A stretch of 64,000 nucleotides of DNA from positions 496,001 to 560,000 of the forward strand of contig JANVFP010000010.1 in NCBI GenBank assembly GCA_027919835.1, given 5' to 3'. Positions 10,707 through 22,424 of this stretch are shown here, piece by piece. Position 1 is the stretch's first letter; every line of letters starts with the position of its first letter. The position numbers were made by a program, and so were the translations under genes. The notes under the pieces are model-generated. The model saw nothing but the letters and a program-made list of their open reading frames with translations. It was not told where the DNA came from and made no database searches. This DNA is from Lentinula raphanica (taxonomy: Eukaryota > Basidiomycota > Agaricomycetes > Agaricales > Omphalotaceae).

Positions 10707-13700
10707 CTAAACCAATAATCGCGTGTTGAATAGCGGATGCCCGTTTAGATACAGAATCCGAGGAGAATCATTTTTGGTTTCTCTTTGCTCTTCTCCTGGG
10801 TCGGGTCCCTCATCCATGTCAGCATCGACACCTGACTGGTGATGGTGTTCTAGTGAGAGCATGACTTGGCCAACACCCTGTGCTTGGTCCATCAATTCCT
10901 CGACCATTTGCGCGTCTGACGACGGCAAAACTATTATAGCCACTTCACTGATGTCCCCCGCAGCCTCGAGGTCCTCCGAGCTGGCAGTAGGATTGATGAT
11001 AGTGTCTTCATCATTCATGACCAGCACCCCAGCCGCCCCTGCATCTCGAGCTTCCACAAGCTTCTGTAGGAAAGTACATTCGCCCCTCTTAACGAGCAAT
11101 ATACCATCCTGGAAGGATTTGTGATATGGAAGACATCCAAATTCGTTGTCGTCATCCGTATAGACAGGAATTAGATCGACGAACTTGCTCGGCAGCTCTT
11201 CGCTGTCTGACAAGCTCTCTCCAATTAAGCCAACATATCCGGTGACAGAGAGTTCCATGTCGTTAAGTGTTTCCACCATGTTCAGCATGTTCAGCATCGT
11301 ATCAACGGCCTCGACATAGAAATGTAGCTGGATCCCCCCGAATAGCTCTGGCATTACTACTCTTGGGGGAGGTGTTTGGGTTGAGAGGAAAGATGAATCG
11401 TTGATGAAGACGGTTTGCCCCGGTCGAATAGTATAGTGTCCTACTGCTTGAAACGTGAGGATGTGTACGCTCCTACAGCCGTGACGAAACACGTACTCTT
11501 ACGGATGTCGTACCCAGTGCCATCGAGTTTCTGTACGATATGCGTCCGAATACCAGAGACATTGTGAACGACATAACCATCTTGCACAGGCTCAAGCTTC
11601 AATTTACTTGGGCTGAGATCTTCCGGCACTGTCTTTCCATTCGGAGACAGGATGAAGTCATAAGACTGTGAAGTCAAATAGCTTTAGAGCGAGCCATACG
11701 AAGGGGAGTATACACACGAATAAGTCGACCTTGGGTCGTTCGCACCATCCATCACGGGACCAGTAGCGTGAATCAGCTTCATTCGCGTCTATGTCGACCA
11801 GGTCTCTACTATAATCGGCATCCGAACGACCTCGTATGCCAACGATTAAGCCAGTGTTATCTCTTCCATGACCACCACGAGCACTTCTGAAAGGCTGGTA
11901 CACGGGGCATTGATGATCCTCAATCTTGCGTAGCTTCCGGCGAGTAGGCAAGATTTCTTTCAGGTGTTCAGGCCCAAGCTTGAGAATATGGCCTTCGGTA
12001 GTGAACACATAGTTTGAGTCGTCTTTGTGTAAGGGATTCTCCTCGTCAAAGAGAAGAAAGAGATACTGGAACCAGTTAGATTCTGGCCGGCTATGAATTC
12101 TGATGAAACACTTACTTTCAGAGTTTCCGAAAGCGCAAAAGATTCCATACGATCGTCCTGTCTATTATTGCGAAGATCCAGAATACCTGTTAAGCCACAG
12201 GAAACATTTGCACGCGTTGAGATATCGAAAAGAACGCGCTCTCCGACTTCTAAATAATATGGATCGCGTGTGGCCTGTTAACTTTTCAATCAATCCATAC
12301 AAACTTTTCGCTTGAACCACGTACTCGGTATAGGTACCACGTCGATTCAATGAACTCTACGAATTGGGGTTTGGGAGATGTGAATAATGAACAAAAAGCT
12401 GTTTGAAATGGATATTCACCAGGTCTCAGAGGATAGCCATGGGATATGGCTTCCTTCCACTTGGTATCATATACTTCAGGCAAACCAGAATATTTTCGCC
12501 ACAAGTTATAGTCTGCGTATACCAAGACGCCAAGAATCAGATACGATCCGTTGCATGTGTGCCCAAGACTCACACGCCATATGTAACTTGATAGCACTCT
12601 GAACATCCCCGGCCAACACTTGCAACCCAGGCCAAAAGGCGGATAAAGAATCGACGTTCTTGTAAACAACACTACCGCTCCTCATGTTTACAAGTCGATA
12701 CTAACGAATCTTTGATCTGGCGTTCACTAAGGAGATCAATGTAGCACTCACCCAAAACCCATCTGCAGCCCTCGAATATCGCATTACAGATGCATATGCG
12801 TCATCCCAAATGTCGAGATATTCGACCTCCCCTACGTGTATATTAGCTTGGTGAAGGAAAGTTATAGCCAGACGGACCACTGAGTATATACCACTTCAAA
12901 GCATACTCGTAGAACCTACATCGGAGTATCAATAGAGAGAACATCGATCTTTAAATGAGAATACCGACGAATCTATACCAGCCCCGATACCTGTAAGCTC
13001 GGGTGACGTCCAGTCCTATATAATCAACGTGTTTGAACGAGGATAGAGGCAGACATTGTGGGACATACACCGGTCCATGTATTTATGGTGTTTCCCACTA
13101 ACCCAATATCGGATTTTCTATTCCAAAGAGCAAAGAACGCCTTGTTTGCTGCCTTTTCAAAGCGTGCGTCACCGGTCAAACGACTGAGGGTTGCGAACTC
13201 AAGTATCAGTGAGCCAGCACCAGCAGTACCTTAGTTGAGTGATAGCTGAGAATAAAAACAAGAAGTTCAAAAGAAAAACCTACATGTTTCGACCGTTTCT
13301 CCTCGTACAAGTCCATGTCTGAGGTTAATCTGAGAAGCAATAAGAATAAGGATACGTGGAAGCGATTCTGGGCAAGCACTCAAAGACGAACACGGGCGAG
13401 TGGAATTCCAGTGGGAGTAGAGAATGCTGGAAGTAATCTCTTTCCGAGATCGTACGCCAGATCGAGCAATTCCCCCGTATACCATGTCAGATGAAAAGGG
13501 CCAGGCTGGCTGGCAAAGATGTGTCCGGAAAGTAAACCTCCAAGTACACGGATAGTAGTCTCAAAGACTTGAGGCTTCGTATTCACGTCGAAAGATACCC
13601 ACTGTATGACATCTCTGACTGCAGATTCGAACCCTCTACGATCGTCAAGAACAACGAACGTATCGAGCACGTCGACGAGAGTCAGACTGAAATTTCCCGC

Positions 13701-14187
13701 GACATCGTTGGCACCGATGTTTGTGCTAATGAACGGATTGAGGATTGATTCGTGATGGGCGCAAGATGCACGCACGGGTCTGCCCAGTCTGGACCTTTGC
13801 CAGAGCAGCTGAGAGGAGTTAACTGAAAGTTATTGAGATCAAGGTAGTGTTGGAACCTGAGGGAGGCAGTTACCTCGTCCAGAGGGAAAGCTAAATCAAT
13901 GATTCGTGATGAGATGATAGTTGACTAATGAGAGATAGTCCACATACCATGTTCCATGTAGTTGTTGAAACCATGATACCACAGCTTTCGCGTCCTCTCT
14001 CTGATAATTGAGTTGTTCAGTACCCCGGGGAAACAAATAGAATACTCTGCACAGACCGAGCTGCTAGTTTTCTTTCCGTAGTCCAACTGGAGTGGTTTAA
14101 AGGTGTAGCCAAAGAGCATTGGATGTGTTCAAGAGAGATAAACACAATTGTAGCAAGGCATTTAGGAAGGAACCACCCCAGCTTCAT
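10707..14187 (-). CDS. MNL1: ER degradation-enhancing alpha-mannosidase-like protein (EDEM/MNL1), GH47 with PA domain
   Basis: Trims mannose from misfolded glycoproteins in the ER lumen and so marks them for ERAD. The start at 14187 gives a signal-peptide-like head ([20 protein letters not shown]). An intron beginning GTCTGTGC joins LAAR to [17 protein letters not shown]. Two more introns lead to [13 protein letters not shown] and [20 protein letters not shown]. The GH47 domain continues with [20 protein letters not shown] and [20 protein letters not shown]. Further on are [15 protein letters not shown] text, [12 protein letters not shown] and the closing [11 protein letters not shown] protease-associated (PA) domain follows in the C-terminal third: [20 protein letters not shown], then [13 protein letters not shown]. 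There is no KDEL-like end. At least ten introns; I did not fix every small exon between 12,286 and 13,300. Confidence 0.88.
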
Positions 14188-14295
14188 TCGAGAACGTGGC
14201 AGTTAAGAGAGACCTTTTTGGCGCCCATGGGCGCTTCTTCAACTTTTTAATCAATCCAGTCATCCGCGGCGGCCTTACCACTCTCAACATCGATC

Positions 14296-15556
14296 ATGGG
14301 AACTGTTGACGATATATCCAACACCATTGGCGAATACATGCTCAAAGGATGGGTGCGTCGATGTAATTGCAGTAGTATCTTCGCGGGATACTAACAATCA
14401 TCAAGGTTTTAACCGATACCCCATGTCCGCGATGCAAAAACATCCCGTTGATGCGCTCACCCAAGAATCAAGTCTCAATCGTGCATTTTTGTGCAAACTG
14501 TGATGGAAACGCTCAAAAAGGTCGACATCAACTATTCAAACGATTGCCATTTCTTACAGAATTCAACTAGTCGATGTTGTGCGAACATCAAGTTCATCTA
14601 GCTTGACCAATGCTTCCTCAACCACACGAACAACTGTCTCCCGTTCCTCAACCCCAGCAACCGAAATTTCTGACGTTCCCAGCTCTCCAACGTTTGCGAT
14701 CCCCGCCGAGACACCTGAAAGCAGACGCCGACGTGAACAATCCGACCGAGCTTCTGCAGAAATTGGAAACCGACTACTGAAAGGGTGGGCTTTACTTGGA
14801 GAGGAATGTATCAACGAGACTTGCTTTGGAATTCCGCTTGTCAGGGCTCCGAAGTCGGGTAGCGAGAAGAATCCCAACAGAGTTCGCATCCAATCTTTCT
14901 TTCTGCTGCTGGAAGCTTATTTGACGACAAGGAATGTGTGATATGCGGCCGTGTATACGTCGGTGAAGGCGATCTTGTCGAAGCGGAGGTTTCCCAACCC
15001 CAACCGTTTGCTCAAATATCATCAATACCAACTCATCCAGTGGAAACCTCGGGATCTAATCTATCTTCAACTGTCACGGTGAGATAACATACTAGAGTCT
15101 CTATCTCAGTTGCCTCATTTAATGAACTCCTTTTGATCTAGAAACCTCGTCTACCAACAGAGAGCGACAACGTTTCCTTGCCTTCCCTCGGATTACATGA
15201 GGTACCTATCGTTTTTCGTTCTCATGTAGTTCAAAGACTTAATCAACCATATCCTCACAGCCCATTGGAAGCATCCCTCACCCCGCTACATCTGTGCGTT
15301 CTGGTCCCTGTCATACACGTTCCTTTTTGACATATCTTTGCAGATCGCCAACGAATCCACCCTTTCGGCGCTGAACATCACAACGCACGCTCTGGAGCAA
15401 ACATTGATAACACTATCTGGGCGATTGTCATCATCGGTTGGCCCAACCACGTTCATTGATCCTCAGACCATTTCCTCGGTTGTGGATACAATCACCAAAA
15501 CGACACATGCATTGGCAGAGGTCAAGAAACTTGAACGAATCGAAAGAGGGGTTTGA
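14296..15556 (+). CDS. Double zinc-ribbon protein of the autoantigen p27 (ZNRD2-like) family
   Basis: Contains two copies of the Sjogren/scleroderma autoantigen p27-type zinc ribbon. The first is spread over two exons: ISNTIGEYMLKGW, then VLTDTPCPRCKNIPLMRSP and HFCANCDG. The second follows a Ser/Thr-rich linker: ASAEIGNRLLKGWALLGEEC, CFGIPLVRAP, and after an intron ECVICGRVY. Each has the CxxC...CxxC zinc-binding pairs. The rest is linker sequence (exons at about 15,140-15,300) and a helical C-terminus, IANESTLSALNITTHALEQT to LAEVKKLERIERGV. Vertebrate members have been linked to chromosome segregation; no precise role is established for the fungal proteins. The gene starts 109 bp from the divergent mannosidase gene and ends 86 bp from convergent FAF1. 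Confidence 0.82.
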
Positions 15557-15641
15557 ATTCAAGTCAATTTCAACGATCATGTACACACAACTTTTACATG
15601 TATCTCAGAATGCACGATGTATATACAGATCCATGCAACTG

Positions 15642-16788
15642 TCATTTGCGCGGTCGTTTTTTCCAACCACCCCGACCACTGCCACGACCACTCGTACCGC
15701 CCTTATGCCCCTGGACCGAATCAATCTCTCGACGACTGAGTCGCAGCGTGCCATCTTTGAAGCTCCCGACACCCATCTGCAGTCCCCGTATGCGTTTTTT
15801 CGGTTTCGCCGTCTCAGAATCAGGGTCCAGCAGTCTTTTCAATGTCGGATGATAATTCCCCAGGTTTTTTGTCTATAGCCATTGGGAAAGAATAAGTGAG
15901 GATGAGCACCAGCCTAGAGATATGGACGCACCTCCTCTAATCTAGCAGCCTTCCGCTCTTTTTGTTTTTGGACCAAGCCCTCTCTTACACGTTTGGATGC
16001 TTTATTATGTTCTGCAGTGCGCACTAGCCGCTCTCCCCGTCCAAGCTTAGCATCCCCTGCCAGCTCTACAATCCGACCAGACAGAGCCTTTCGTCGCTGT
16101 GCTGGGGTGAGTTCCAGTTCGGGATTGAGAGAACCTGATAGGAGTTGTGTGTGGACTAATTTATGAAGTAACGCATCGTTCTGGATATTCGACCTGGATT
16201 TCAAAGAGACGATGAGCAAATGGATGAGGACAAAATTGATACTGTTTACCGTTCCTTCAGATCTTCTTCTGTCTCCTCTAAGATAGGATTCTTGGTGTGG
16301 GGCAGGGTATTTTCTCGCATTTTGGATATCTTGGAAGACTAAACAGGGATCATTTGACGGTTGTCTCCTGACATAGAAGAAATGGCTATACCATAAAAGC
16401 CTTCCCTTGGAGTTTTGTAGTAGCGTCCCATTTCTGATTAGGTGCAGCTGTTTTGTCAGAGAAAACGATTACATTGGCGTCGGATGTAGAGGAAGATGCC
16501 GCTGTGAAATCGTCGTCGTTTTCATCGAGGTCTGGGATGCCAATGTTAGTCTTCGATGTGAGCGAATGTGCATAAAGTGGTCAACAACGTACCTTCATCC
16601 GACTCGAATATAGAGTTAGTTTGTATTCCTTGCCATTCCTCTTCCTCTTCCTCTTCTTCTTCTATTTCTTCAATCGAAGATTGCACATTGCCTTTCCTGC
16701 GACTGGTAGAGATACCTCCGTCGAAGGAGGAGAGAAACTTCTGACCATGGGCTTGCAAGATGCTTAAGAGCTCATCGTGGTCGCTCAT
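15642..16788 (-). CDS. FAF1: Nucleolar ribosome-biogenesis protein FAF1
   Basis: The homologue of yeast Faf1 (human C1orf131), needed for early 40S pre-rRNA processing. The start at 16788 reads MSDHDELLSILQAHGQKFLS, followed by an acidic tract (EEIEEEEEEEEE). The diagnostic core is LSGSLNPELELTPAQRRKAL, ELAGDAKLGRGERLVRTAE and NKASKRVREGLVQKQKERKA. A 68-nt intron then joins RLEE to TKNLGNYHPTLKRLL. The C-terminus carries PKKRIRGLQMGVGSFKDGTL, the typical closing motif, and a GRGSGRGGWKKRPRK basic tail. An intron lies in the middle (16,220-16,545), where exon borders are less certain. It is divergent from the DUF1746 gene across only 80 bp. Confidence 0.85.
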
Positions 16789-16868
16789 CAGAGATACTGA
16801 TGCTGGCCGTCGAGTGCCGGTGCAAGTTTGCCGACGTGCCGTGCACTCTTTACTCAACCACCATCATC
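16789..16868. promoter_or_regulatory. 80-bp shared promoter of FAF1 and the DUF1746 gene
   Basis: Only 80 bp separate the two start codons, so one compact bidirectional promoter serves both genes or their 5' leaders overlap. It is CG-rich (GCCGTCGAGTGCCGGTG) with no TATA box. Confidence 0.55.
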
Positions 16869-17707
16869 ATGGCTCGGATTCGCCAGCGCAAGCCAAACCC
16901 GGAACCGCCTAAATCTGACGCTACACCTCTCATCGACATACCTGAAGATGAACAATGGAGGCTCATCAATGAGTCCGGCGTTCTACACAAAATAAGTTCA
17001 GACGAAAGACGGTCTGAACCAACGCCAACGGACTCGGAATATACACTAATGGACGAGATTCTCGACACCAGCATGATCATCATACCCTTCTGCTCTCTAC
17101 TGCTACTCATGGATATGTGCGTCTCTCAACTGGCTGTGCCCTCAGAGTGACAGAGTGAGGCTGACTCGAGCTCGGTCAGAAAAGCCTAATCCACAATCAA
17201 TACGGTCGACAAGCAAGCTTTAAGGAACTGTTCGATGGAATGAGCTCGAGAGGCCCAAGTGAGCAAACTACTATCCAGTCTTCTTGCTTCGACTCATCCT
17301 TGCTCTTCATAGTTCTGGTCTTGTTCATTTTCTATGGTTCGCTATTTCAGCTCCTCTTCCTGAGGGACAACAACGTAACTATGTTCTTCCACAGTTCATA
17401 GGCATAAACGTAGCCAAGAGATTCAGTCCTTCCTATTCTTCTTGTCGTGTGCAACGGGTACACGGTTGATGTATATCATAGCCTTGGGCTCATGGACGGT
17501 CAATATGCGGCAGGCGAGTAAATTCGAATCGTGTTTCCCAACCTAGTCCTATTCCTCTTGTGCTAACATCGAAATCAGTGTCCTCCATTGGCTACCGTTT
17601 GGGTCTATACGGCGCTTGAGCTCGATCTCTTGCCCACTGTGATCAGTCTCATGGTGACCGCCTTGTTCGTCTGGTGGAAAGGCCTTCAGAAGTATCTGTT
17701 TTCGTAA
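16869..17707 (+). CDS. DUF1746 multi-pass membrane protein
   Basis: A fungal membrane protein of unknown biochemical role; DUF1746 proteins have two to four membrane spans and in fission yeast are linked to the Dsc Golgi ubiquitin-ligase system. The exons join to a continuous protein. The hydrophilic N-terminus runs from MARIRQRKPNPEPPKSD to MDEILDTSMIIIPFCSLLLL. Next come ILIHNQYGRQASFKELFDGM and ILVLFIFY, and a 59-nt intron leads to VHRHKRSQEIQSFLFFLSCA. TGTRLMYIIALGSW is followed by CPPLATVWVYTALELDLLPT and the tail WWKGLQKYLFS. The intron at 17,514-17,578 must use a GC donor (CAG/GCGAGT): the GT donor three bases further on would put the conserved CPPLATVW exon out of frame. About 200 residues. 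Confidence 0.75.
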
Positions 17708-18717
17708 CACTTGATGAATGAAAAGTCGAGTGTACGACCCATTCGGATGTTGTTCACACAGAGGAAACCAATGAACATTCGAGAATCGACGGTATCTGCT
17801 GAATGTCAAGCCTTTGGGGTTTGACAGTTGAGATGCAGGTAACCGAGGGTAACCGCTTGGGAACCGTTACACGTTAGCTCATCGTTGAGCGCTTCCAGTA
17901 TCTGATGAAGTTGCTGTGCGGGGATTTCATTCCCCACATTTTCCGGAGCCTAACGTCAATCTTCGCGAACTCACTGTTACCGCAACGCAATCCTCTCCCG
18001 CAAATCTCGAGCATGAGCATGTTCGTGGATACTTGGAACGTGCCAACATATCCTCTAGTGTTACGCCTCACCAGAAATCCTGCGTATGTCCGCAATTTTT
18101 CTGAGATCGATCTCGCACAAGTTTGCCCTTCTCTGAGTCCTACTGATTCGCTCCCTTAGTCTCAAGATATCCAGCTTCGATGGGAAATTAGAACCTTATT
18201 GCCACCACGCCGTGTGCCTCATTCTCTTATCAAACGATTGATGGTCAAATACACATACCTTTTTCTCAATCATCTGTCTGCTCAAGTTTAACACACAGCT
18301 CTTACTGCAATTCGCCGACTCTTCACGAGCTCGTAGGCAAGTCTGTCGGCTCCGAATGCTCCTTTGTGAGCCCCGACTATCATCAGACGAAAGCTCACGG
18401 AGCCGCATATTCTTTCCAGCCTTCCTTTCTACGCGTGTTTCGATCAATGCAGATCACTACTTCGCGCACAAGTTTTTCTGCATACGTGGCAAACATTTTA
18501 GCTGTCTCTTTCGACATTGACGTTGGGACTAGCTTAGATTCCATATTCCCTTGATTGGAAGTCGGGTGCAATAAATTTTGCTGGCTGTGTATAGAGCATG
18601 CCACACCGTCATGCTAATGCAACGCCCGTTCATGGTATTTAAAACTTTCCAAAACCTACCTTCTTTCATCGGATTCATACTCAAGCTCTACACTTTGTTG
18701 ATTTTGTCAGGCCCACA
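17708..18717. other. Gene-poor stretch; left edge of the accessory island
   Basis: About 1 kb without a convincing gene. Short frames at 17,905-18,160 (for example NLRELTVTATQSSP on one frame, GDFIPHIFRSLTSIF on another) faintly resemble the leucine-rich part of F-box proteins, but the text switches frame and no F-box or gene-scale exon chain can be built. It may be a decayed F-box gene. The last 80 bp hold the promoter of family gene A, with a TATA-like GGTATTTAAAAC near 18,636. Confidence 0.35.
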
Positions 18718-19486
18718 ATGAAGAATTTTTTTCATATCCCTTTCTTCAAAAGAAGCCAAACCCCCCCTCCGGACCCTGTTCAACGTCCTCCGAGTCCTCC
18801 CCCACCTCCCCCACCTCCACAGGGCACTGTTATCCACGGTGCCTACTTCGCAGGTGTATCCGAGATCGTATTCGATAACCAAAACGAATTCAACAACGTC
18901 GGGGGTGACTTATATGTGGATACCGATCAGGACGAAACGGAGAACACCAAAGTCGATGCGTTGCAGGAGGACTTCTATTCCGAGTCCTCCCTTTCTACTC
19001 TGGCATCTCCTCTTGGACCTAATCCAAACTGGGCTCCAGGGACCAGTATTTCAGGTCAATATTTCGCAGGATCCTCTGGCTTGAGGTTTGCTGGGGATAA
19101 CGAGTTCAACAGCGTGAAAGGAACGATGGTGAAGACACGTCGTTCCAGGAAAACAGCAGGGGATGAGGGGCGGCCTGAACCTCGAGTCATCGACCCTCCT
19201 CACAAGGAACAGAGCAAGAGTCCCTCTAGCTCTACTCCTGACATCCTTCCTTTGCAAGGTGTCCACATCAGTGGAGATTTCTTTGCGGGAGTATATGATG
19301 CGAAATTCACTGGGACGAATGAATTCAACGCAGTAGAACGGAATCTTTATAAAACCACCTACAACTTCGAGCAATCACAGAGTATTGAAGAGGCTCCAAA
19401 AGGTGTGCCAAGCCCTGTTTTTATCCTTGCCTTTCTTACTGAGTCTCATGATTGCAGACGAGGTGACGCTTTGTCAATTGAGGTAG
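18718..19486 (+). CDS. NEFN triple-repeat family protein A
   Basis: Unrecognised family. Two exons (18,718-19,402 and 19,458-19,486) give 237 residues. A basic/aromatic start (MKNFFHIPFFKRS) and a polyproline run are followed by three copies of one unit. Unit 1, residues about 38-68: VIHGAYFAGVSEIVFD then NQNEFNNVGGDLYV. Unit 2, about 109-140: SISGQYFAGSSGLRFAGDNE then FNSVKGTMVKT. Unit 3, about 182-213: HISGDFFAGVYDAKFTGTNE then FNAVERNLYKT. The linker after unit 1 is acidic; the one after unit 2 is basic (RRSRKTAG). The intron is phase 1 and the last exon encodes a nine-residue tail, DEVTLCQLR. There is no signal peptide, membrane span or known domain. The alternating short hydrophobic and Gly/Asn positions suggest beta-strand turns (inference). 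Confidence 0.7.
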
Positions 19487-20679
19487 TACCCCGGGCGGGC
19501 AGTGAGAGCTTGAGCTTGACCCAGTGGGTTTGGATGTGCCAAATTGTTAACTTCATTCAGTATTCAGGCATGCCACGTCGTACAGCGAACATCGAGTCTG
19601 TCGTCTATCATATAATAACATATAGGGAATTGTCGTCGAGTTGCTCCTATCTAAAGATCCCCCGTCCATCCATTCCTTCGCCAAAATTCAGTGCTCAGTG
19701 ACTGTTTTTACCAAACCTATCGCGCAAAAAAACCCGAAGTCCATCGGAACGTGAGGCATGTTTCCCTGCCAGTATGTCAGACCTAAATAGTTCAGCTTTT
19801 TTCCAGCTCGACGTAAAGATGAATGCATAGGGCGCCTAAACGGTGCATCGCGCTTCAATCATGGACCGCCTCATGATCATGGTGTAAGTATGATAGTCTT
19901 GATTTATTCGTGCATGAGAGTCCACCGACAGTGCAACTGTTCGAACGTTCGTATCGTCACTTGATTGATAAAAAATGTCCAGCATCTGACAAACCTTTGA
20001 CAGTTCCGTGAGCAATCCTTGCAAATTGCGACCTTGAACTCGATACTATCCGTCGATAAAATTGGTCGATGATCGATGATCACCGAGATTGACTTGAATT
20101 AGCTTGAATTATCCAAGACTCACAGCAAGTCTTCCACTCTGAAGGTATGCAGCAGGTCTCAAACCTATCTACGCGGAAAATCACTCAGCAACCTTGGGAT
20201 TAGCCATGGTTACCCATCATCAGCTTAGACTCTTTCCAAAGTTTCCATGTTCCTCCAATAGGACAAATGGGCCCCAAGAATACTGTTAAACGCTCGCCGT
20301 TCGCAGCAATTGGAGCTTTTGTGATGCACGTATGATCCTCCGATGGGAACCACTGCATACTTACTGTACCAGTGTGCCTGGAGTCAGCATATGGGGTATT
20401 GGGGTATGTATTAGGGCATACAGCTTTGCCAGGTTTAATGAGGTTTAATGGCGTAGGTCATTCTAGCGCTACTAGCGGCTCTCCATTGAAGAGTCTTATT
20501 CATAAGACAACGACCTACCTGGCACCGTGTCAACGATGAATCGCTCCTTTCAATGGACGCCTGGAATTTCACGACCCCCATGTCAAAAGTTTGAATACAT
20601 TTTGCGTCGAATTTACTATCATGGGTGTTGTGATTCCCTCGAGGAAGACGGACTTCAGCCTGCCTCACTACAGCTTACT
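19487..20679. other. Intergenic spacer of the tandem array (duplicated sequence)
   Basis: No gene. It contains modules found again elsewhere in the array. The segment around GGAACGTGAGGCATGTTTCCC (19,748) recurs at about 25,304. GCAACTGTTCGAACGTTCG (about 19,930) is the unoccupied version of the site into which the LTR element inserted at 25,494. The block TTCAATGGACGCCTGGAATT (about 20,548) recurs at about 27,737. The spacers were therefore duplicated together with the genes. Confidence 0.6.
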
Positions 20680-20769
20680 ACGACACTCAAAATAATGCAA
20701 GACCTACATCATAGTACGAAAATTAGTACTTAAGCCCTGCCTTTATCGTTGATTTAGTCCAAGCCCGCA
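20680..20769 (+). promoter_or_regulatory. Conserved family promoter, gene B
   Basis: Starts with CGACACTCAAAATAATGCAA, continues GACCTACATCATAGTACGAA, has a TATA-like TTAGTACTTAAG about 40 bp before the ATG, and the leader CCAAGCCCGCA directly before it. The same order is seen before genes C (23,932) and D (27,859). Confidence 0.6.
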
Positions 20770-21594
20770 ATGGTCCCCACCAGCACTCAAAACTCCTCTA
20801 CCCCCCAGGAGAAACAAAAACCCGCTGAGAACTCTGCCGCTAGTAGTCCCGCAGATCCGAAACAGTCCACTGTCATCCACGGTGTCTACTTTGCAGGCGC
20901 AAAAGATCTCATATTCAAACAACAAAATGAATTCAACCGCGTCGGGGGTGACATGGTGGTCGAAGAGGATGAATCGGAAAAGACTAGTACTCAACGTGCT
21001 GCCAGTCCGCAACGGGGGTACCGTCCCTCCTCTCCCTCTTCCTACTCCTCCTCTGCTGCACCCCCCGGGACCTCGAATCCCCTATCTAACCCGCAATGGG
21101 CTCCGGGCACCAGTATCACTGGTCAATATTTCCCAGGTTCCGCTGGTATAAACTTCTTAGGGGATAACGAGTTCAACAGTGTGGAAGGGACGATGGTGAG
21201 AGTGAAGACACGTCGTCCTAAAAACACAGTGGGAAACGCAGGACTCAGTAATCCCCGAATCGTCGACCTTCGCCAGAAGCAACAGAACAACCCAGGAGGC
21301 TCTGGTACTAGTCCGAGCCGCTCTCCTCCTCCGAACATGACCGTCCCAACGCACGGCGGTGTGCACATCGACGGAGTATTCTTTGCTGGAGCACACGAAG
21401 GTCAATTCGCTGGGAAGAATGAATTCAACGCAGTGGGACAGAACCTTTATAAAACTATCTACGTTGAGGAGTCTCAGTCCACCGAACTTCATATTGAAGG
21501 TACTTTTGTTTCTTTTGCTTTTTTCAATATCTCGATTGTACTGACTCGGAGTCTTCCAGTTGCAGAGGAACTGGCAGAGCTTCAGATACACTAG
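20770..21594 (+). CDS. NEFN triple-repeat family protein B
   Basis: Paralogue of gene A, 252 residues from two exons (20,770-21,499 and 21,566-21,594). Unit 1 (about 35-62) is VIHGVYFAGAKDLIFKQQNE then FNRVGGDMVV, followed by the acidic EEDESEKT. Unit 2 (about 115-143) follows the shared lead-in NPQWAPGT: SITGQYFPGSAGINFLGDNE then FNSVEGTMV. Its spacer is basic (RVKTRRPKNTVG) and continues with NPRIVDLRQKQQN. Unit 3 (about 198-228) is HIDGVFFAGAHEGQFAGKNE then FNAVGQNLYKT. The phase-1 terminal intron leads to the tail EELAELQIH. The two spacers between units are Ser/Pro-rich. Reading frame and splice sites are intact, so the gene looks functional. Function unknown. Confidence 0.75.
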   Translation: MVPTSTQNSSTPQEKQKPAENSAASSPADPKQSTVIHGVYFAGAKDLIFKQQNEFNRVGGDMVVEEDESEKTSTQRAASPQRGYRPSSPSSYSSSAAPPGTSNPLSNPQWAPGTSITGQYFPGSAGINFLGDNEFNSVEGTMVRVKTRRPKNTVGNAGLSNPRIVDLRQKQQNNPGGSGTSPSRSPPPNMTVPTHGGVHIDGVFFAGAHEGQFAGKNEFNAVGQNLYKTIYVEESQSTELHIEGTFVSFAFFNISIVLTRSLPVAEELAELQIH

Positions 21595-22035
21595 TGTGGT
21601 GTGAGCGACTGCTGAAAGTATACTTAATCTCAATCCAGAGGAGGTCTGAGCCAGTGAACCAATGTGTGTTCCGCTGCAGGATCTCAGAGAGTCCATGTGG
21701 TGTCCTGACTGACTCGCTCGTTCTGTGATGTCCATAAGTATATGTGATAATAATTTGTCTAAATAGCTTGGTTGTACTTTGTATTCCCGTCCATTGTACT
21801 TTTCATAGATGATTCTCTACGCTACGTCGCCGGTGTCTTTGACTGTCTTTGAATTTTCAATTTTGATTCTATCCCATTGTACATGGCAATCAGGGCCATA
21901 GGGATCATCCCTTCTCCCTCGACTCAATCGTACGGCCTCAAGAGTCCTTGTACTGCACCCATTGCCCAAGGGTACGATGTTGGAAATGACTCGACAGTAC
22001 AAGTGTTGACATTGCCACAGACACACCGCTCGGCG

Positions 22036-22157
22036 CTAAAGCCTCATTGAAGAGTCTCCCAAAGGTGCGCTAAGCCCTAGTATTTTTATCCCTCCCTTTC
22101 TTACTGAGTCTCATGATCGCAGACGAGGTGACGCTTTGTCAATTGAGGTAGTACTAA
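22036..22157 (+). pseudogene. Relic 3' end of an A-like family gene
   Basis: This stretch is nearly the same as the last intron and final exon of gene A (19,385-19,500). It has the same donor-side text (AAAGGTGCGCTAAGCCC), the same acceptor region (GAGTCTCATGATCGCAG) and the same terminal exon ACGAGGTGACGCTTTG ending in TAG. No body with the three repeat units lies upstream; gene B ends 440 bp earlier with its own terminal exon. It is a leftover from unequal exchange or deletion within the array. Confidence 0.7.
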
Positions 22158-22424
22158 GTAAAGATCCCCCTTCCATCTATTCCTTCTCCAAATATCAGCG
22201 CTCAGTGACTGTTTTTAGTACAAAACCTATCGTGGAAGAAAAATCCCAGGTCTGTCGGAACATCATTTCCCCCGGTATGGCAGACCTACTAACTGAGGAT
22301 AAGTTAGCCTTTTTCCAGCTCGAGATTCCACGTTAAGGACTGAGCACGTAGGATGCCTAAACCGTAGTGCCTCGGCTTCAATGGACCGCCTCCATCATGG
22401 TGGGACCGATAGTCTCGTTTGAGT

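Noticed and set aside
13618..13640. GGTTCGAATC-like tRNA B-box on the - strand
   Set aside because: It encodes RGFESAV of the GH47 protein, and no tRNA stem or A-box can be drawn around it. I found no tRNA genes in the window.
17905..18159. Possible F-box/LRR protein gene before the array
   Set aside because: The leucine-rich text is short, changes frame, and lacks an F-box; listed only as a possible decayed remnant.
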